Source of the DNA: Auanema rhodensis
Lineage: Eukaryota; Nematoda; Chromadorea; Rhabditida; Rhabditidae
Direction of reading: 5' to 3'
Length of the DNA stretch: 64,000 bases
Assembly (NCBI GenBank): GCA_964057225.1
Contig: OZ059900.1
Span: 13,965,638 to 14,029,637 of the forward strand
Shown here: piece after piece, positions 30,401 to 43,022 of the stretch
Position numbering within the stretch: the first letter of the stretch is position 1
Layout of the letters: the number at the start of each line of letters is the position of its first letter
Made by a program: the position numbers and the translations under genes
Notes under the pieces: model-generated
Seen by the model: only the letters and a program-made list of their open reading frames with translations
What the model was told of the DNA's origin: nothing
Databases searched by the model: none

Positions 30401-33400
30401 CTCATTTTCAAAGGAAGAGAAAACCGCCAATATTTCATATTTTGTTTTTATTTCAGCTTCTTCTAGTATATAACATTGTGTTTACGTCTTTGTTTTACTA
30501 ATTATTCACGTAAATATCTAACATTTACACGTTTCCTTATCCTTACCTTGTTTTAAGCTTAGCTTCTTGTGATTAGAAGAAAAACTTTGAATAAACGCTT
30601 AAAATGCAACTTAAAGCTGATTGAAGTTTTAAGAAAAAAATAGCGTTGCAAGCGTTTCCTAATGACTTTAAGAGGAGAAAATACAATTAAACTAAATATA
30701 TTATAACTTAACAACATTTAAAAACTTCAACTTTACTGAAACAGTTCGATTTAATTTTTAAGTTTTCTCGACTATTGCTCATGTGATAATTTTGAAAAAA
30801 AGTGTATAACTCATCTTGAAAACTTCAGTTTTAAACTTTTATTTTTCCCTAGTCCATTGAAAACTATGCAGTACACTTTTTACCGCAAACGGGATATCAT
30901 GGTAAAAATGCGTGAGGTTTAGTGGGGTAAAATCTAAACTGAAAAAGTATGTGTACACGTAAAATTCATATGTGTGGGTAGCTTCCGTGTGTGCTAATCA
31001 ACATATTAATGATGTTTCGTGATCAGAAAAGAGCAAATGATGAAAAAGACTAGCAAAATGCTCTTATCATGACATGGAAATATCTTTCTCAGGATACTTG
31101 TCTTGTAATAGATCTCAATAACACGCACATACCTTTTTCTCTAATATTTTCCTTGTTGTATATTTTCAACAGCTTCATGAACTTTCCCCTTATAATCATT
31201 TATTGTTTATTATTATTAAGATATATATATATAGATATCAACAGCTGAAAGCTATTCATATTAAATATTATGATCATAAAGCTCAAACTTGTTTGATTTT
31301 TATTTAAAAAAAAGAATTATATTGTTTCATTTATCTTAATATTCTGACTAAAGATTTTTTTTTCGTAACTTTTATTGCAACCATAGTCTCAGGATTTGAA
31401 TTGTGACATGAAACCTACTGTAGATAAAAATGCCGATATTAAAATTTCAAAATGAGTCGAAGCAATAATAATGAGATTTAGCTCAAATGAAAAAAAAGTT
31501 AATGAAAAATGGGATTAATTGAATCAGTTGAATAGCATGAGATATGATACATTTGCTGATTTACACAATTATTTTGCATGAGTAAAGTAAATTTTTTGTC
31601 TCTGTTTTCCAGTATCTTTTACCAAATGAAACTACTTGTCACATAAAAAAAAAGGAAATTTCTATTATGAATCGAAACTTTGATCTTGTGAAGTTATCTG
31701 AATTATTCTTTGTCGCTTGAAAATCAAAGAGAATAAAAGAATTTATTTCCAATTCAACGCACTCCAAAATTCAGTAACTCTCTTTCTTTCATTTACATTA
31801 AAGAGATACTTTTCAAAATGATTATTCGCGAAATCGACTTTTTCGATATAATGGGGTTCATGGCCTGTGGGCAATAGGGGGGCTTAAGTGAAGCCAAATA
31901 AGAGAAGTAAGACGAAAGGATGAAATGAAACGGAAAAGAAAAAAGATGAAGTGAAATACTGAGAAAGACTAAGATGCTGAAAGAGAGAGAAAGAAAGGAG
32001 AACTATTAGTAGGTTGAGTGGAAGTACCCATCTGGGATTCTTGTCTCAGCGGAAAAAGTCTTCAACTACGGGAATCACAACGGAGCTAAAAAGGCTCGCC
32101 CGACAATTTTGGCATAGAAGTTTTCTGCTGATTTTAGACTATTTCCATCTATCTGTCTACGGTCTTTTAATAGATCACCACTCAAAGCTGAAAAGAGAGT
32201 TCTGAAAAGAGAAGAAAAAAATGTTTTTTTTTACTTCTCATTCAGTTTTTTGATTCTCATAAATAGTATTTTCACTATTGTCTTTCATTTGATCTAAATG
32301 AGATTATATATTATTATGCTAATATAAATGTTTTTTTCTATTTTCTGTAAATATATCAATGAATATGTGTAATACATGAAAAAACATCAGATAGCCAGAT
32401 AAGGTTGTTATATTGTAGTCTTTACTAACCCCCCCTCCCCGATGCATTTTCTTGATTATGAAATAAAGCAAAACATGTACTTCTTACATGTGTGTTTGAT
32501 GTAACAAAAACATTTGATATTGCAAAGATTTGTATATATATATATAACTCGAAACTTTACTATTTTTATTCTTGCTACATAATATATCCACCTGTTTTGT
32601 ATTTTGCGAGTTGGAAATGAGAAAAGCTGGAAACTAATCTCGTTTACCTTGGACATTTTCTAAAGTATACATGTCTTTTTGTTTCTTCCTTCTTTAAATT
32701 GGCATGTACCGATCTGTGCTCTTCCACTTGTCACCATTTATGCAATTCGTCCAAACGATGTTGCTTTTTTTCAGGAAAACATATAGTTGACTTGACTATT
32801 ACTTACTTGATCCTTCGTTTGTTATAACAAACTTTCAAGTTCAACAACATAAGCTTTTCATAAACATCATCGATTATAACATTTGAGATAATATAACTAT
32901 GCTGCTCTCTGCTATAGTTATACTCAATAGAAATCGTTTCAGATTATCCCCTCAGTCTTTCCATTTTTTCACTTTTTTCTGTTCTCTTTCTCATTTTCTC
33001 TCTTTATTTTACGCTTACATCTCTATATATCTCCAACATTTCATATCGTCTATATCTTCCGTTTTCTTCCTCTCTCTTATCCATTTGGAGATCTTTGTTC
33101 AAATGTAACTCTATGAAAGCACAACCAATCTAAGCACAGCTCGATTTTCCATATTATTCATGTGATAGGAAATTGCGTTCCTGAGAAACTAACCGTTTAA
33201 ATATTTTAGTTTACATTTCTTATTTCTGGTGTGTTCCATCAAAACCTTGTTGTTTTAATAATTTAATAAAACATTTGTGTAACAGAAGAGGAAAACGTAT
33301 ATGTCGTCTTCAAGTTTCTATTTTCAAGTAATGAAAGAGAATAATGGAATTAAAAATTTTTAAATTAACTTATTAATTACTCAAATATCATATGTGAAAC

Positions 33401-35012
33401 TATAGCTCTCTTTTCAATGTTTGAGATAGAAGAGTAGGTCTCCGTGTATTTCAATTCTCGAATTTTGCTTTTTAATCGAATTATGCTTGCCTCACTCATG
33501 AAACTCTATGGAGTTTATGAATTTCAACATTTCTAGATTAGAAAAGCTATAACAAGAGAAATTAACATATATTTCGATATATATTTATACATCATCTCAC
33601 ATCGCAACCGTTTATCTATTTATATATCGTTATATGTTCATTTGTGTGCCATTTTTTTATAGTAAAAAGATCTTGAACAGAAGTTATAAGATGGCTTGTA
33701 GGTTGCATTGCTTCATATCCTTATACCCGCCCGAATTGTTATGACTTTTTCGGTTGTCTTTGTAAAGAGCTTTAAAGAGGACGAGAAGAAAAAAGAAGAC
33801 GATGAAATGAATGTTGAATGAGGAAAGAACGAGAAATAGAGAGGGTAAAAATGAGTATGCAGCACAATCACGCGACAAGTATTCGAACTTGCCTATCTTC
33901 TTTCTACATTAGAAGCGAGATATTGGAAAAAACCACATTTCATATCTTCCATATTCATTTTGTTTTTTCATAAAGGCTTTCTTTTTCTTATATCTACACT
34001 TTATGCTTGCACAAGTTCTACTTATGTAGATGCCCTGTAAAATATTTTTAAAGCTGGCAATAGGGCATTATGGAATGAGAGTGTTTTCTATATTCAAGTG
34101 GTATTTTTGTTTTAATTCCGGAACGCTATTGTTCAGATAAATTTACAACGACATTTTTCTATTCATATCAGGTGCGGCTCTTTAATTCTTTCTTCTATCC
34201 CTTATTATTAGTTTTTTATCCGTACAACGCAATGAAAAAAATCTGAATCATTTTAATAAAGTCCTCTGTCAAATAGAAATTTTGTTATGTTTACTCATCC
34301 AAAAAGTAAGCTTTCAGAATTATAATTAAAAATGAACTATAAATTTATAATATATAAAATTAAGAATTGGTTCCTTCAGCTAGTAAAACATTTTAGAATA
34401 TTCACATATGTCTATATTCACCTGTTAGGCGTATGTGTAAAGCTACTACAGCACCAGATTTTTTTCACTTTTTCACTTTTTAAATATGCTTAATATTATG
34501 CATTCAAAAAAAGCGTGTGCAAAACAGCAAATATCATAATAGAGACTTAAAAAATTCTCAAAATAGCAGATTTTTGATTAGTTTCGTCTATATTCACCGG
34601 GTTTCTCTGTCCTATTTTTGGCGAACACACATAATCGAGTTCATGCGCTTTTGAAAGGAAAGAGAAAAAGAAGATTTAAAAATTGAAAGATTTTCTATAT
34701 GTTTATGTATATGTATATATATATATATGTATATAAACAACATACACATACATATTTATATACATTTTCTTGACACAACTATATTCTTTCTACAAATAAA
34801 CACTTCTTTTTCAATCTAGCATTTTCTTTGACAGATTGCTTTTACTTTTTTAAACTTTCTAATTGTTACATTTTTTTTCCTTTTTTTCACATAAATTTGT
34901 AATTGTCGATGACTTTTAATGTGATGTTGTTGCAACAGATTTGTGATTATTCTTGAAAAATTCCAGTTTTGTTTTTGTGTTATCTGTTTCCAGAAATATA
35001 TTTTGATTATAG
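27497..35012. other. 7.5 kb gap without supportable genes
   Basis: AATAAA at 27624-27629 probably ends aex-3. The rest is AT-rich with TA microsatellites (about 34695-34780), purine-rich tracts (about 31880-32000 and 33775-33850) and a pyrimidine-rich tract (about 32940-33080). A GC-richer patch at about 31845-32205 includes a 62-codon frame, which I cannot support as a gene. May contain distal regulation or long introns of the receptor gene. Confidence 0.4.
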
Positions 35013-35019
35013 ATTAACA

Positions 35020-36608
35020 ATGAAAGATGACCCCCATGCTCTTGATCGCCACAAGGCAAACAATAATTCATTATATATGTTAATGTTAGTTAATTATACT
35101 AAATGATTTTTTTATAATTAACAATACTATATGTTTTAAGCTTTGATACAAATAGGAGAGATGACTTGATAACAGTTACAGTCTGGATGATTATGATACT
35201 ATATGCTCTAGTTAGCAATATTCTCATTATTGTTGGCATATTGAGAAGTGCAGCAATGAGATCTGCTACCAGGTAGCTTTTTCTAATTTTATAAATATTT
35301 TTTGAATTCTTGTGTCTCTTGCAAAGTATAATATCGAAAATAGTTTTCATTATGCTACTTATTGTTTTTTTTAAGTTATTGGTTCATAATATCATTGGGT
35401 GTGTGTGATATAGTAATGATATTTATTTCTCTCATTCATCTGGTTCCTTCTACAGCATTTCATGAAGATTTTGTTCTTTTAATGTCAACTAGAAATGTCG
35501 TCATGCTTTTTTTCTACAATTTGTTTTGGTACACAGGTGTTGTGCAGCTAGGATTGATGGCATTGAATAGGTAACAAAATGAGAATTTTTAAAAAATTAC
35601 CTAAAATATAATTTTTTTTGAAAATGCATAACTATGCATCTAAAAAATAATTAACTAGTAAAACTGATTACGTTATTTCGAAACTTTTAGATTTGTTTCG
35701 ATTGTTTATCCTATGGAATATAAAGTGATTTTTTCACGGCGGAGATCATCTTTGCTGCTCTTATTAGGATATTTTTTGGGATTCCTTGCATCACTCCCTA
35801 CGTTATTCTCTTGTTGTTATCTGCTATGGGATTCTTCAACTTATGCTACAATTTATGTTCAACCAGATACATGGTGAGATCTGGTTTTTTACATCAAAAA
35901 CTTCAGCACTTTCTTAAAGGTATAAATATGTTGATATGGGTGTGAATAGTGTTTCGTTACTTATGATGCTTGTTTCGTATGCTGCAATCATACATAAAGT
36001 GCGAGAAAGTGGTCGAGCTGTTAAGAAATACCAATTGTCCATTCGAATGAAGGTAATTCCATGTTTACAGTTTTATTTATTAAGTTTTTTTTCTAAATAT
36101 AAGTTTTTTTAATGTTATTCATTATTTATAAATTCAATAAACACTCAGTTGAAAAACAGATACAAAATCAACAATTTCTAAGCTTTAAACTGCTAAATGT
36201 TTTTAGCAAAGTGGGGCTTTGGTTGTTGTCCCACCAAGTTGTCCAGGGGGCTTTCACAGAACCCACTCTTTTAAAGCACCAGGAAGCCAAGTCAGTAAAA
36301 AAGAGCTACGCCTATTCATACAGGTTATTAAAATTAATTTTCATAATTAATATTTGATTTTCAGTTTTTTTTGGTATCAATAATATTCTTGCTTACGTGG
36401 ACAACATGGCAGTGGCTTCCACGCTTTTTTCAGTCTAAATGGGCATGTTTCGCCATGACTTCATTGTTTTTTATTAACAATTCAGTAAGACAACTTAATG
36501 GAACTTCAAATTTTTAACTATTATTTTAAGGTCAATCCCACCGTTTATTTGATTTTCAATACACAATTACGGCGAGAGCTATACAAATTATTCTGCATTC
36601 GTCGATAA
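35020..36608 (+). CDS. Seven-transmembrane receptor, rhodopsin-like
   Basis: Exons: 35020-35084, 35156-35272, 35376-35570, 35691-35873, 35920-36052, 36207-36323, 36365-36484, 36531-36608; 335 residues with seven hydrophobic segments. Landmarks: TM1 LYALVSNILIIVGIL (asparagine before ILI), TM3 end LGLMALNRFVSIVYP in which NRF stands where DRY is usual, TM6 with TWTTWQWLP, and TM7 NPTVYLIFN, the NPxxY motif, followed by a short tail QLRRELYKLFCIRR. Loop 3 carries a Pro/Gly-rich insert (VVVPPSCPGGF). The NRF motif and length fit nematode Srx/Srw-like or orphan peptide receptors; I cannot choose. The ATG is 7 bases after attatag, a possible trans-splice acceptor. Ligand unknown. Confidence 0.85.
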
Positions 36609-37688
36609 TGCTGCCATTTATAACCCAATAATAGCTGACATTTGTTTTAATTTAATCAGATTTAAAACACGATTCCGGTAGCCCATGTCTACATTCATTC
36701 ATTGCTTGTAGATGAAAAAAAAATATCAAGCTTGTTATAAGTATCAATGCGACTTTAGATTTTATTTAGCTTTCACCGCAATTGTCCTTTTTATTATACG
36801 GAACTGGCATTTTTCCTTTTGTTCAAAAATAGTGTCAATTGGATCTCAATTAGAAGTCGTACATATTGTACATTTTATTCATTCGGCTTTACTGCTTTTG
36901 ATAAAAATTTTGGAATTTAATATTGTTTTAAACATTCTGAAAACATTGCGTGCTGAAATGAAATATTAGAAAAAGTATTCACTATGCTATCACGTAACTC
37001 TATTGTGAATGTTCAGTAAGAAATATTTTTTTATCTCTTTGTATTATCCTTGATTTTGAAACAGTTTATTGTTGTTTTTTAATTGCATCTGAAAAACTAT
37101 CATTTTTCAATATTCTTCATTAATAAAAAATGTACATCGCTTGCGTTTATTATTAAATATAGTCCTAATTAAGATTGAAATTATATTAATAATGCTAATG
37201 AATTGAAAAAGCAAGAAAAACAAAAAAAAATGTTCACATTGTCTGTAAAAGAAATTGAAATTTTTGCATTTAGGAATGTGAAAAAGAAGTTTTCCGCAAG
37301 ATTGTAACTAGAAAAAACTGAAGCTTAAAAGTATGATGACATTATTGACAAAATTTCGCCTCGATTATTTGATAAGAACTACAAATCTCTTTTCCAAAGT
37401 ATTTTTATATATAAATTTTTTATTCTTTACGAGCCAAATTCCAACTCTATTTTTCAATTTAAATAAGTAGTTTGGCTTAATGTGTCTTCTTTATGGTTAT
37501 TTACTCGTTTTTCTTAATTATCTATAAAAAGGGGATACAATTTAAATCTCAATTTGAAATATGGAGGGTGGTGTACTTAAACATATATGAAAAAAACGTC
37601 AAATGCATGAAATCAGTGATAAGAAATTTTTACTTTGAGAATGTATAAAATGCCTATATTATAAATGTTCGTTATCCTCGTATTAACT
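36609..37688. other. Short gap after the receptor gene
   Basis: AT-rich. An 83-codon hydrophobic frame at 36712-36969 ends with a segment faintly like TM7 plus tail of the preceding receptor (FNIVLNILKTLRAEM against NPTVYLIFNTQLRRE). It could be a decayed tandem copy or chance; no splice signals support it. Confidence 0.3.
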
Positions 37689-38179
37689 CTAGGGATTAGT
37701 CGTGTTATCTCGATTTTGTTGATAAATTGAACTGTTTTTCTTAAACAGATTTTTACACTTTTTAACAATATGTAGTGCATATAACTGTGAGTCATCTCGG
37801 TCTTCAGCATTAGTTTTATCGTTTTCGATCTCCCTACGTGTCGCTGCAATCATGTGTCTCTCTGTTTCTAGGTTAAGTAACACTTACATGTTCATATTGA
37901 TTAAATATTCGCAATATTAATTTTTATTGATCGAAAATATTATGCACAGGTGAATTGTATTGTAACAGTTCGAAAACTAATAACCTCATATTATTTAATG
38001 AATTTCATTAACTACTCGGTGAAACGGCATTGCTTTTACGGTGTTTACGCACTGTGTTTACAAGGCGATGATAAATTGGCGCATATTTCCAAAGGTTGTG
38101 CGTCATCATCGTCATAAGCTTGGCATTTATACACTTTTCTCTTAATTATTAGTATTATCTTCATTAAATAGAAAATCAT
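37689..38179 (-). CDS. Small hypothetical protein, two exons
   Basis: Exons (minus): 38053-38179 and 37689-37867; donor gtgcgt, acceptor aacctag, phase 1 closes, giving 101 residues. The start MIFYLMKIILII is hydrophobic and could be a signal or anchor. It is followed by KCQAYDDDDAQPLEICANL and a hydrophilic C-terminus (RREIENDKTNAEDRDDSQL, KKCKNLFKKNSS). Composition is unlike the AT-rich noise frames around it. Not recognised. It lies head-to-head with sli-1, 243 bases apart, so the two may share a promoter. An upstream exon may exist, since the frame is open to about 38251. Confidence 0.45.
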
Positions 38180-38422
38180 TCTTTCATTTAAACATTGTAT
38201 CTTATTGTGAATATTGGTTACAATCGTTAGTTTTTTTGTTTTCAGTTTCAAGAGTAGAAAAGGTTTTACTTGTTAAAGACCGAAGAAGCTATAGGTATGC
38301 GTTAACCAAATAGTTATAATTATTCCTATTCTTTCCTTCCTATTTTACTAGTGGCCTAACAGAAAGTTATTGCTTCCTAAGTACTAAATTTCTTTGTACA
38401 GATTGGTAGTTGAATTATTAAA

Positions 38423-40588
38423 ATGAATGCCATCACATCAGTTTTTCTTCGAGCTCAACGTGCGATATTTGGACATGAGGTAACATTATTATTTTCATTA
38501 TTTTCTTGAAAGTTAAGAATTAATCGATGAAGGATTCAATTGATTTGCACTGTGACTCATTCTTTTTTTCTTTTTACACACAATTGATACTAAGTGAAGA
38601 AATTTATCATAAAAAAATGTGTTTTTAACCTGAATTAAATTAAATTTACATTTAATTTATTTTAAGGGTTTTCAATCCGATAGTCCCGAGTTTCTACAGG
38701 CTCAACAAGCTATTTTAACACTTAACCGTCAGGTTCATTCACTTTTTTCTTCATTTTTATCTGTTGTATTAATAGGACAGAAAAATAATTGAAAGAGTGT
38801 TCAAAGCAATAGATGAAATCATGAGAATTTTCCATTCCTCTAGAATACCTTTAAAAAATTCTCCACCTTTTATTATTGAAATTTTGCCCGACACATATGC
38901 GCATGTGAGTTCAAGTTAATTAACGTTTTTTCATAGCATAATATTATAGCTAGCCGTCATTGTCGGACACACTCCGAGTTATGTATCGGATAATCCATAC
39001 CTGAGAGCATTCTTGCAAAATTTTTACAACAAATCAAAAGACGTAATGTTTTCACGATAACTTACAGAAAACGTAATCTGATATTCTAGGTCATAAAGTT
39101 GTTTAAAAATCCCGGAATTTTTAATGAATCTTCTCCAGAACGTAGAGCTTTAATGAAATTATCTTTGACATTTTCCAATATGTTATTTGAATTAAAAGCC
39201 TATTTTCCAAACGGTTCTTATATAGGTTTAGAGTCTAGACGTTTTTGATAGCTTAAACAGTTTAAATTTTTAGGAGAAAATTATCGCATTACCAAACGCG
39301 AAGCAGAACGATTCTGGAAATCTTATTTTGGAAAACGGTAAGTAACAATTAATTATTTCAATGTAAAACGACATGTATTAAGTGTTTTTGTGACGTGGGA
39401 TGAGTTCAGCGCTGTTTCTCATAATCTTCCTGGTGGCCCTTTGAACAATAATGAATTTCAATTATTGCGTGAAACAATGGATATAATAGGGCATCAATTA
39501 ATGTCTAGTTTTGAATTTGATGTTTTTACAAGGTATGTATAATATGCTGTGAAAATAACATCTTACTTTTCAGGTTATTTTATCCCTGGAGCTCCCTTTT
39601 ACGAAACTGGAGAGTATTAACCACAGCTCATCCCGGATATGTTGCTTTTCTTACCTATGATGAAGTGAGGCAACAGCTAGAAAAAGTATTAGATTTGCCC
39701 GGAAGGTTTACTTGAATATTATTCCACAAAGATCAATATATATTTTATTGCAGTTATATTTTCCGGTTATCATGTACTCGCCCAGGACAATGGGCCATAG
39801 GATATGTAGGCCCTGATCGCAAAATATATCAGACCATTCCACAAAACAAATCGCTTATTGTTGCATTACATGAAGGCAGCAAAGAAGGATTGTAAGAAAC
39901 GAATTATTAACAAGTATTGTTTGTTCTAAATTTATAATTTTCAGTTATCTTTATCCAAACGGTAAAAAAATTAAAGATGTCGATTTAACAGCAATGCTGG
40001 ATATTCCGATTGCCGAAAAACTTGCAGTATCATTTTAAGTTTCAACAATCATTTTTATAGCATATATGCTTGAGGTTCCTGATGATCAATATGATGCATA
40101 TTGTGAAATGGGATCATCGTTCGAAATGTGCAAGATTTGCGATGATCGAAACAAGAATGTTAGAGTTGAACCTTGTGGTCACTTGTTGTGCTCTACTTGT
40201 CTTAGTAGTTGGCAGGTATGTACACGCAAAAAGCAAATCCTAGCTTTTCATATTTCAATTTTGATTTTAGCAATCTGAAAACGGAAACACTTGTCCTTTC
40301 TGTCGTGATGAAATAAAGTCAACTAGTTTGGTTGTTTTTGAGCGAATTTCTACCGGTCCTGTACCTAAATCTATAAAATTAGAGACAGAATCAATACTTA
40401 CCGGAGAAACGACACAGTTGAAATCACAAGGTAGTGATCTAAAAGTAGATTTTAGTAAAACCGTAAGTATTCTTAAAATTTACATAACATTAATTATTGT
40501 TCAGGACGATAATGACACAGGTAAAAATGACATTCCGGAATGCCCACCTCCTCTTCCCCCCCGTACAACTCGACGAACGTTAGCATAG
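38423..40588 (+). CDS. sli-1: SLI-1/Cbl E3 ubiquitin ligase
   Basis: RING ubiquitin ligase that binds phosphotyrosine and down-regulates EGF receptor signalling. Exons: 38423-38479, 38667-38732, 38776-38904, 38950-39042, 39090-39225, 39274-39337, 39383-39532, 39574-39705, 39754-39891, 39945-40026, 40075-40215, 40271-40462, 40505-40588; 487 residues. Order: four-helix domain (about 30-160), EF-hand-like region with [11 protein letters not shown]2 with the phosphotyrosine arginine in [10 protein letters not shown] (Arg280) and AIGYVGPD, linker helix, then RING from about 368 ([18 protein letters not shown]). The tail ends [12 protein letters not shown], an SH3-ligand-like motif. No UBA domain is seen, making it shorter than vertebrate Cbl and C. 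elegans SLI-1 (about 580). Odd: the intron before the RING exon (40027-40074) needs a weak cttgag acceptor; the stronger tttttatag at 40060 breaks the frame. Confidence 0.95.
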
Positions 40589-41728
40589 ATGCTGAAAGAG
40601 CCTTTCTTGCAAATGTCTGTATTAAGTTCACTAAGAATTTGAAAAACTAGAGAAAAATGTTCAGCTATTGCTGAAATCGGGTTTATTTGAACTTTTTTGT
40701 CCTAACCATTGATTCCAACAATTTTCGGGTTGATGTATATTTATTATTCAAACATCCCTACCCTAGTGTTTGAAACATTTGTGAGAACAATTTTAGTTTT
40801 ACCTGTATTTTAGTGCCATTTGTTCACGAAATTTAGACGGAAAGCTTCTTAAAACTCAGCGGTGAACTATGATAATTATGGGTTGAATCATGTTTGTTAT
40901 CGTACAAATTATTGATTCTTTATTTGGTAATCTTTGAAACAAACATATTAGCTTTAACGTTTATATTTCTTTTGATCAGATTCCAAGATGTTTTATGTTT
41001 TTCGTGTATTTATTTCCCTGAAAATAGAATCTGTGATAATCTTGATGAATGAACTAAGATTTCTCAATTTTTTTAGTGAAAATCTTGCAGATGTATTCTA
41101 TTATCCGTTTATAAGCATTCTGTCAATTTCATGTTTGCCAATTACACTGATAGGCTTCTGTTACTTCTCACGCATTCCTTATTGTACCTTCCTTTCTATC
41201 AACGGGTGTTATTCACCGGATTTGTTTCTTAATATTGTGAAATGAGTTTATATATAGCCGATATAGATATATTTATGTTATATTATGCAAAAATTATTGA
41301 AATAAAAATGTTTAAGAATTGAATGAGGTATTAAAGAAAGAAATAACTTTGTGAACTTCTCGAAAATATAAGAAAAATAAGGGACAAAGCACTTTGCAAT
41401 TGTGTAGTAAACGCTTATATAGTCCAGGTTTGCATAATTAGAGTAACATCGTATTAAGAGTTTTCCTCAGGAGCGTGCACTGACCTGTTTTATTATAGTG
41501 ACCTTGGCATTGCTTTGTCTCTTTATGAGATCTCACATGCAAGACAGTATTCAATCCATCGATTGACCGATGGGTTTGAATACCCTGTTTCCAATCATGC
41601 ACACAATTTAAACGCGATCTCTAAACCAACTTATAAGTTTAAAAAATTTCTTTTTGTTGTACGTGTTATACAATTCTAGATAAATTGCATTTATTTTATT
41701 TTCTGATTTTTCAGCAATATTATAACAA
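40589..41728. other. Gap between sli-1 and the claudin-like gene
   Basis: Mostly AT-rich sli-1 3' region. One item stands out: after acceptor ttttcctcag (41461-41470) a plus-strand frame of 31 codons runs to TGA at 41564-41566 and encodes a membrane segment (CFIIVTLALLCLFM). No partner exon found. Confidence 0.35.
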
Positions 41729-42710
41729 ATGAATCGTTCAAATCAGAAATTTGCCGAAAAATGTAATTTGGTGTCAGTTATCATTTTAATTATTGTTTCT
41801 TCGGCTCTAAGTGCGGCTGGCTTACTAAATCCCAGCTGGCAGGTAGTCGACATTCAAGAGTTTAGAGCTGAGCATCATGTATTTTTTATATTTTTTCTAA
41901 ATATGTATATATATAAATATATTAGCATGGGCTGTGGTTGGATTGTACAAGATCTGATAAATTACAAGCTGTTTCTAATTCGGCTCCTACACCTACTTCT
42001 TCGGAACCTTTTCATTGCACGTACAAGTTTGATGTGTCAGCTCTGCAGGTAATCATAATAATTTTTTTAAAGTAATTAATTTTTATTTTCAAGATGATCG
42101 ATGAAAATATTGATGATATCAACGAAAACAGTGCTGCTGGAGAAAGCGAACATCATCAGTTCTTTGGTATTTTATAATAAATAAAATATCAACAAAGTAA
42201 TAACTCACTATAGAATGGCATAAAGTGGTTTTGGTTTGCATGATATCGTCATTAGTGCTCAATTCAGTTGGTTTATGCTTGGCTATCTGCGCCTCATGCA
42301 ATGGCGGATGTTCGACTATTTTTTCAATTTTATTAGGAATATCACGTTAGCAAATATTTACAACTTTTTGTCAAATTATTGTTTTGCAGTTTTTGTGGCC
42401 ATCATCGGAGATGCGGTATTTTTTTTCGCTGCTCATAGAGTCGATAACCGTTTTGTCCAAGGCTTGATAGGTACTTATGAGGTTCGCAGTTTATTTAATG
42501 CTTGAGAATAATAACTTTTTATTATGTTTTCAGCAACACATAGGCGTTGCGTTTTACATGCATTTATCCGGATCTCTTTTGCTACTTTTTTCGTTGATTC
42601 TTTCCATTGTGTTAGCATATCAAATACTTGGAAAAAGCGTATCGGACGACATATCTGTACATGATCTCACTTTATTTTCCTCAAATCAGAGAAGAAACAG
42701 TCCAATCTAA
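41729..42710 (+). CDS. Claudin-like four-transmembrane protein
   Basis: Exons: 41729-41878, 41926-42048, 42094-42166, 42214-42345, 42390-42481, 42534-42710; 248 residues. There are four hydrophobic segments: VSVIILIIVSSALSAAGLL, VVLVCMISSLVLNSVGLCL, ILLGISLFVAIIGDAVFFF and LLLLFSLILSIVLAYQIL. The first extracellular loop has NPSWQVV, then HGLWLDC and a second cysteine (FHCTYKF), the W-GLW-C-C pattern of the PMP22/claudin superfamily. In nematodes this fits the Clc-like family, which acts in epithelial junctions or as channel subunits; I cannot assign the ortholog. The acceptor tttttcag ends 15 bases before the ATG, a possible trans-splice site. AATAAA at 42756-42761. Confidence 0.82.
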
Positions 42711-43014
42711 AACTTTTCTCAAAATTGATTACGTGCTCATGTTTTCGTTTTCGAAAATAAATTTTCATTACACTAGTGTCGATATTTTGTTTTGAAAACA
42801 GTAGGACGTTATGTTTGAGTCATTTTCGGTCATCTTTTTTTGGAAAATATTGTTGAATATTAGTTTTTTTGCACTCAAAAAAACAATGATGATGATGATA
42901 ACGAATGTCTTTTTTATAGAAAGTATAATTTCTTTTTCATTGAAATCTAGTAAAATACTTCTTTTGAAATATAATATCATGAAGCTTTTCATATTATTAA
43001 TCAGTATATTATAC

Positions 43015-43022
43015 TGACGTCA
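43015..43022. promoter_or_regulatory. Full CRE palindrome TGACGTCA
   Basis: Perfect eight-base CREB/ATF consensus, about 300 bases past the end of the claudin-like gene and 2.4 kb upstream of nfki-1. It stands alone in AT-rich DNA; function inferred from the motif only. Confidence 0.3.

Noticed and set aside
32014-32205. 62-codon frame in a GC-richer patch of the 7.5 kb gap
   Set aside because: No ATG at its start (begins with TTG), no acceptor or donor context and no similarity recognised; kept only as a composition note.
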